In this document: positions 61,962-64,000 of the stretch, one piece after another
Numbering within the stretch: the first letter of the stretch is position 1
Layout of the letters: each line of letters begins with the position of its first letter
From: Tepidanaerobacteraceae bacterium
Lineage (GTDB): Bacteria > Bacillota > Thermosediminibacteria > Thermosediminibacterales > Tepidanaerobacteraceae
DNA length: 64,000 bases
Assembly (NCBI GenBank): GCA_024655905.1
Contig: JANLFP010000009.1
Location: forward strand, 92,164-156,163
Reading direction: 5' to 3'
Position numbers and translations under genes: made by a program
The notes under the pieces: generated by a model
Told to the model about the DNA's origin: nothing
Seen by the model: only the letters and a program-made list of their open reading frames with translations
The model's database searches: none

Positions 61962-62083
61962 TTGCATGCCTCCACTGGACTGGTCAAAATCGTGTTAAAC
62001 TGGCGCTTTATTCATGACAGTTTGTTAGGTACAATTATATAGCGTATTTGGTCATTATTTCAAGCAATTTAGGGAGAAACATT

Positions 62084-63031
62084 ATGAAGATTTTAAGTCC
62101 TCATTCAAGAGGCATGCTTTTTTTGACAGGCGCTTTCGCTTTGGCCGGAACTTCCGTAATATCGGCCAGGTTTGTCACAGGAAGGCTGGGAACGTTCACA
62201 ATAACCGCCGTCAGCTTGTTTTTCGCGCTGCTTCTTCTTGTCCCGCTGGCAAGCGGCAGGATTATCGAGTCAATCCGGGGCGCGTCGGCTTGGGACTGGG
62301 CCTGTCTGTTCCTTCAGGCGCTGTTTGGCATTTTCCTGTTCCGCATGTTCCTGCTGCTCGGCCTGCTCCATACAAGTTCCGCGGAGGCAGGCATTCTCAC
62401 CGGAGCGACGCCGGCGATAAGCGCCGTTCTTTCTGGACTGCTTTTAAAGGAAAAGATGGGCCCAAGCAAGATAATCGGCATATTAAGCACAGTCGCGGGT
62501 GTTCTTTTTATTCAGGGCCTGTTTATGCCCGGAAAATGCTTCATGCCGGAGCACATATTTGGCAATATTCTTGTATTGTGCGCCGCGGCGTGCGAATCCA
62601 TTTTCAACGTTTGCTCCCGCATCGCAGTGGTTAGAGCGCGGCCTGCTGATAAAGCCGCCATGCCGCCGATGGTAAAAACCGTGCTAGTATCTCTTATCGC
62701 CATGTCTCTTTGCCTCATTCCGGCCTGCTTTGAACAGCCTGTCGGCTTTCTTGCGAAGCTGGGATTGCAGGGATGGCTCTCGCTTATATGGTATGGAGTG
62801 TTCGTCACCGCGCTGGCGTTTCTGTTCTGGTACTCGGGAATCAAACGATGTCCCGCCTCTACGGCCGCTGCCTTTTCAGGCATGATGCCGTTTACGGCGC
62901 TGCTGTTGTCGGTTTTGATATTGGGCGAACACGCCGCCATACAGCAATGGTGCGGCGGGATATTGGTCATTTCCGGCATGGCGCTGATAGGGCGCGAGAG
63001 AAACAAATTGAGCGATCAGGAAGCCTTTTAA
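62084..63031 (+). CDS. EamA/DMT family transporter
   Basis: A 315-residue drug/metabolite transporter with ten predicted helices in two EamA repeats (GMLFLTGAFALAGTSVISARFVTG at the first, FVTALAFLFWYSGIKRCPASTAAAFSGMMPFTALLLSVLILGE at the second). The ATG at 62084 follows AGGGAG. It is divergent from the MocR regulator over a 122-bp intergenic region and is likely regulated by it. The substrate may be an amino acid or a PLP-related amine. Confidence 0.9.
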   Translation: MKILSPHSRGMLFLTGAFALAGTSVISARFVTGRLGTFTITAVSLFFALLLLVPLASGRIIESIRGASAWDWACLFLQALFGIFLFRMFLLLGLLHTSSAEAGILTGATPAISAVLSGLLLKEKMGPSKIIGILSTVAGVLFIQGLFMPGKCFMPEHIFGNILVLCAAACESIFNVCSRIAVVRARPADKAAMPPMVKTVLVSLIAMSLCLIPACFEQPVGFLAKLGLQGWLSLIWYGVFVTALAFLFWYSGIKRCPASTAAAFSGMMPFTALLLSVLILGEHAAIQQWCGGILVISGMALIGRERNKLSDQEAF

Positions 63032-63056
63032 ATTGGGAAAGGATTGGTGAAACAAA

Positions 63057-63731
63057 ATGCTTAGTATTCAAAATGAATTGCCTAAAGCTTCAAGCAAGTG
63101 TTTGGTAGGTTTTCTTGTCATGTCGGGCATCAGCGCCCTTAATTACAGCGAAGCGCTGGACAAGGCAAGATGCAAGCTGGAAGAAGAAATCAGAGAGAGG
63201 TACGGGCCGATGACCCGGCAGGAATTGAAGCATATTTATCCAATAGGAGCGTATGTCTCCTATTACAAAAAGTATGGGTACACATATCATGTGCTTCAGC
63301 AATTGGAATCAGTAGCCCATGGCAAAAGCATTCCGAATGCTTCCACGGTAGTTGAAGCGATGTTCATGGCTGAACTAAAAAATATGCTTCTGACCGCCGG
63401 ACACGACCTGGAAAAAATAAAGCAGCCGCTCATTTTACAAGAGTCATCGGGAGAAGAAAGCTATGCGGGCATTAACGGCAAGCTCGTAAAAACAGTACCC
63501 GGAGACATTATGATAATGGACGGGGAGTCGGTTGTTTCCAGCATATTGAAAGGGCCGGACAGCAGGACGCGCATCGGAGAGAAAACACGTCAGGTTTTGT
63601 TTACAGTGTATGCCCCGGCCGGAATAGACGAAAAGGATATCGTCCGGCACTTAAATGATATTGAATCCAACGTGCGCGTTTTTTCGCCAGATGCCGAAAC
63701 GCGTGTTAAAGACGTGTATGGTAATTTTTGA
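63057..63731 (+). CDS. Solo B3/4-domain protein
   Basis: A 224-residue protein of the B3/4 (COG3382) family, the domain that in PheRS-beta edits wrongly charged tRNA; solo versions are thought to act on tRNA or amino-acid substrates. Features: KASSKCLVGFLVMSGI, RQELKHIYPIGAYVSYYKKYGYTYHVLQQLESVAHGKSIPNASTVVEAMFMAELKNMLLTAGHDLE and MIMDGESVVSSILKGPDSRTRI. It lies 25 nt after the EamA gene and may be co-transcribed. Confidence 0.85.
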   Translation: MLSIQNELPKASSKCLVGFLVMSGISALNYSEALDKARCKLEEEIRERYGPMTRQELKHIYPIGAYVSYYKKYGYTYHVLQQLESVAHGKSIPNASTVVEAMFMAELKNMLLTAGHDLEKIKQPLILQESSGEESYAGINGKLVKTVPGDIMIMDGESVVSSILKGPDSRTRIGEKTRQVLFTVYAPAGIDEKDIVRHLNDIESNVRVFSPDAETRVKDVYGNF

Positions 63732-64000
63732 GATTTTATATATCTCTTCATATTGCTCAGTAGGCAATTACAGTGATGGCAGTGGCAAGCAGCAGAAATG
63801 ATATGGCATTTAGAAAGGCGGAATTAATTTGCATTACAAACTGCAAAAAGTACAACAAGAAATATTGTTGCGAACCAAAAGACAAATTCGGCATGGCAAC
63901 ACCTGCCGGACTTAAATAGAAGCTGAGCGTATGGCGGGTGCTGCCGTGTAGGTTGGAGCTGACGAGGTTGATATTGTATGGTCTGGACTTCATACAATAT
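63732..64000. other. Right-edge gap with terminal hairpin
   Basis: No confident gene. A plus-strand frame at about 63775-63920 reads MAVASSRNDMAFRKAELICI and is Cys- and Lys-rich afterwards, but has no ribosome-binding site. ATATTGTATG (63971-63980) and CATACAATAT (63991-64000) form a 10-bp perfect inverted repeat at the edge, a possible terminator. Confidence 0.4.

Noticed and set aside
63757..63993. 78-codon hydrophobic minus-strand frame at right edge
   Set aside because: No ribosome-binding site; crosses the terminal inverted repeat; no family resemblance.

Overview
The window looks like a chromosome segment of a motile, anaerobic, moderately thermophilic Firmicute of the Thermoanaerobacterales / Thermosediminibacterales kind. 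This is an inference from gene content: Gram-positive Shine-Dalgarno sequences, flagellar genes with FliW/CsrA, an S-box SAM riboswitch, a SigH-like hpf promoter, a TAXI-type TRAP transporter, NADH-linked sulfur-redox genes and a homocysteine-from-sulfide gene set. No rRNA or tRNA gene was seen, so the species is not fixed.

Layout, left to right. (a) 1-3038, minus strand: a TAXI-type TRAP carboxylate transporter operon whose fused permease runs off the left edge. (b) 3.2-9.8 kb: lemA and a TPM-domain gene behind a duplicated promoter; a sulfur-handling group (CoA-disulfide-reductase-like flavoprotein with a rhodanese domain and a frameshift, TusA-like, DsrE-like); a nucleoside kinase. (c) 10-17.7 kb: housekeeping and stress genes (csp, hpf, an HD-GYP phosphodiesterase with an unusual structured leader and mini-ORF, secA, prfB with its programmed frameshift). 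(d) 17.7-20.4 kb: a SAM-I riboswitch controlling three genes for homocysteine synthesis. (e) 20.5-26.7 kb: comF, yvyF-like, flgM, flgN, flgK, flgL, a DUF6470 gene, fliW, csrA. (f) 26.7-39.6 kb: an AT-rich accessory island rich in defence genes and pseudogenes that separates csrA from flagellin and flagellin from flaG-fliD-fliS. It holds two nucleotidyltransferase/HEPN pairs, a DpnII-like restriction-modification system, an IS630 element, an unknown 354-aa gene, decayed genes, and a toxin-antitoxin-chaperone (TAC) locus whose toxin is frameshifted in an A8 tract. (g) 39.6-42.8 kb: flaG, fliD, fliS and a FliT-like gene behind a SigD-type promoter.

(h) 42.8-52.7 kb: a zinc-ribbon gene with a long structured leader, a polar amino-acid ABC transporter, a PHP-family phosphatase, trmL, a homocitrate-synthase-like gene, a chemoreceptor controlled by a c-di-GMP-I riboswitch, and rlmD. 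(i) 52.7-64 kb: a second accessory region with a sigma-factor stub, a HAD hydrolase, an IS256 element that has split an SRPBCC gene with a readable 7-bp target duplication, GNAT, MFS/TetR, DUF3796/XRE/M23, MocR/EamA and a solo B3/4 protein.

How the parts connect. The motility set links c-di-GMP turnover (HD-GYP), c-di-GMP sensing (riboswitch on the chemoreceptor), and flagellin dosage (FliW-CsrA acting on a leader with six GGA motifs). The sulfur set links sulfane-sulfur carriers with SAM-controlled homocysteine synthesis. The most notable candidates for undescribed biology are the inverted-repeat-bounded RNA/mini-ORF cassette before the HD-GYP gene, the leader of the zinc-ribbon gene, the unknown 354-aa protein in the defence island, and the A8-frameshifted TAC toxin.
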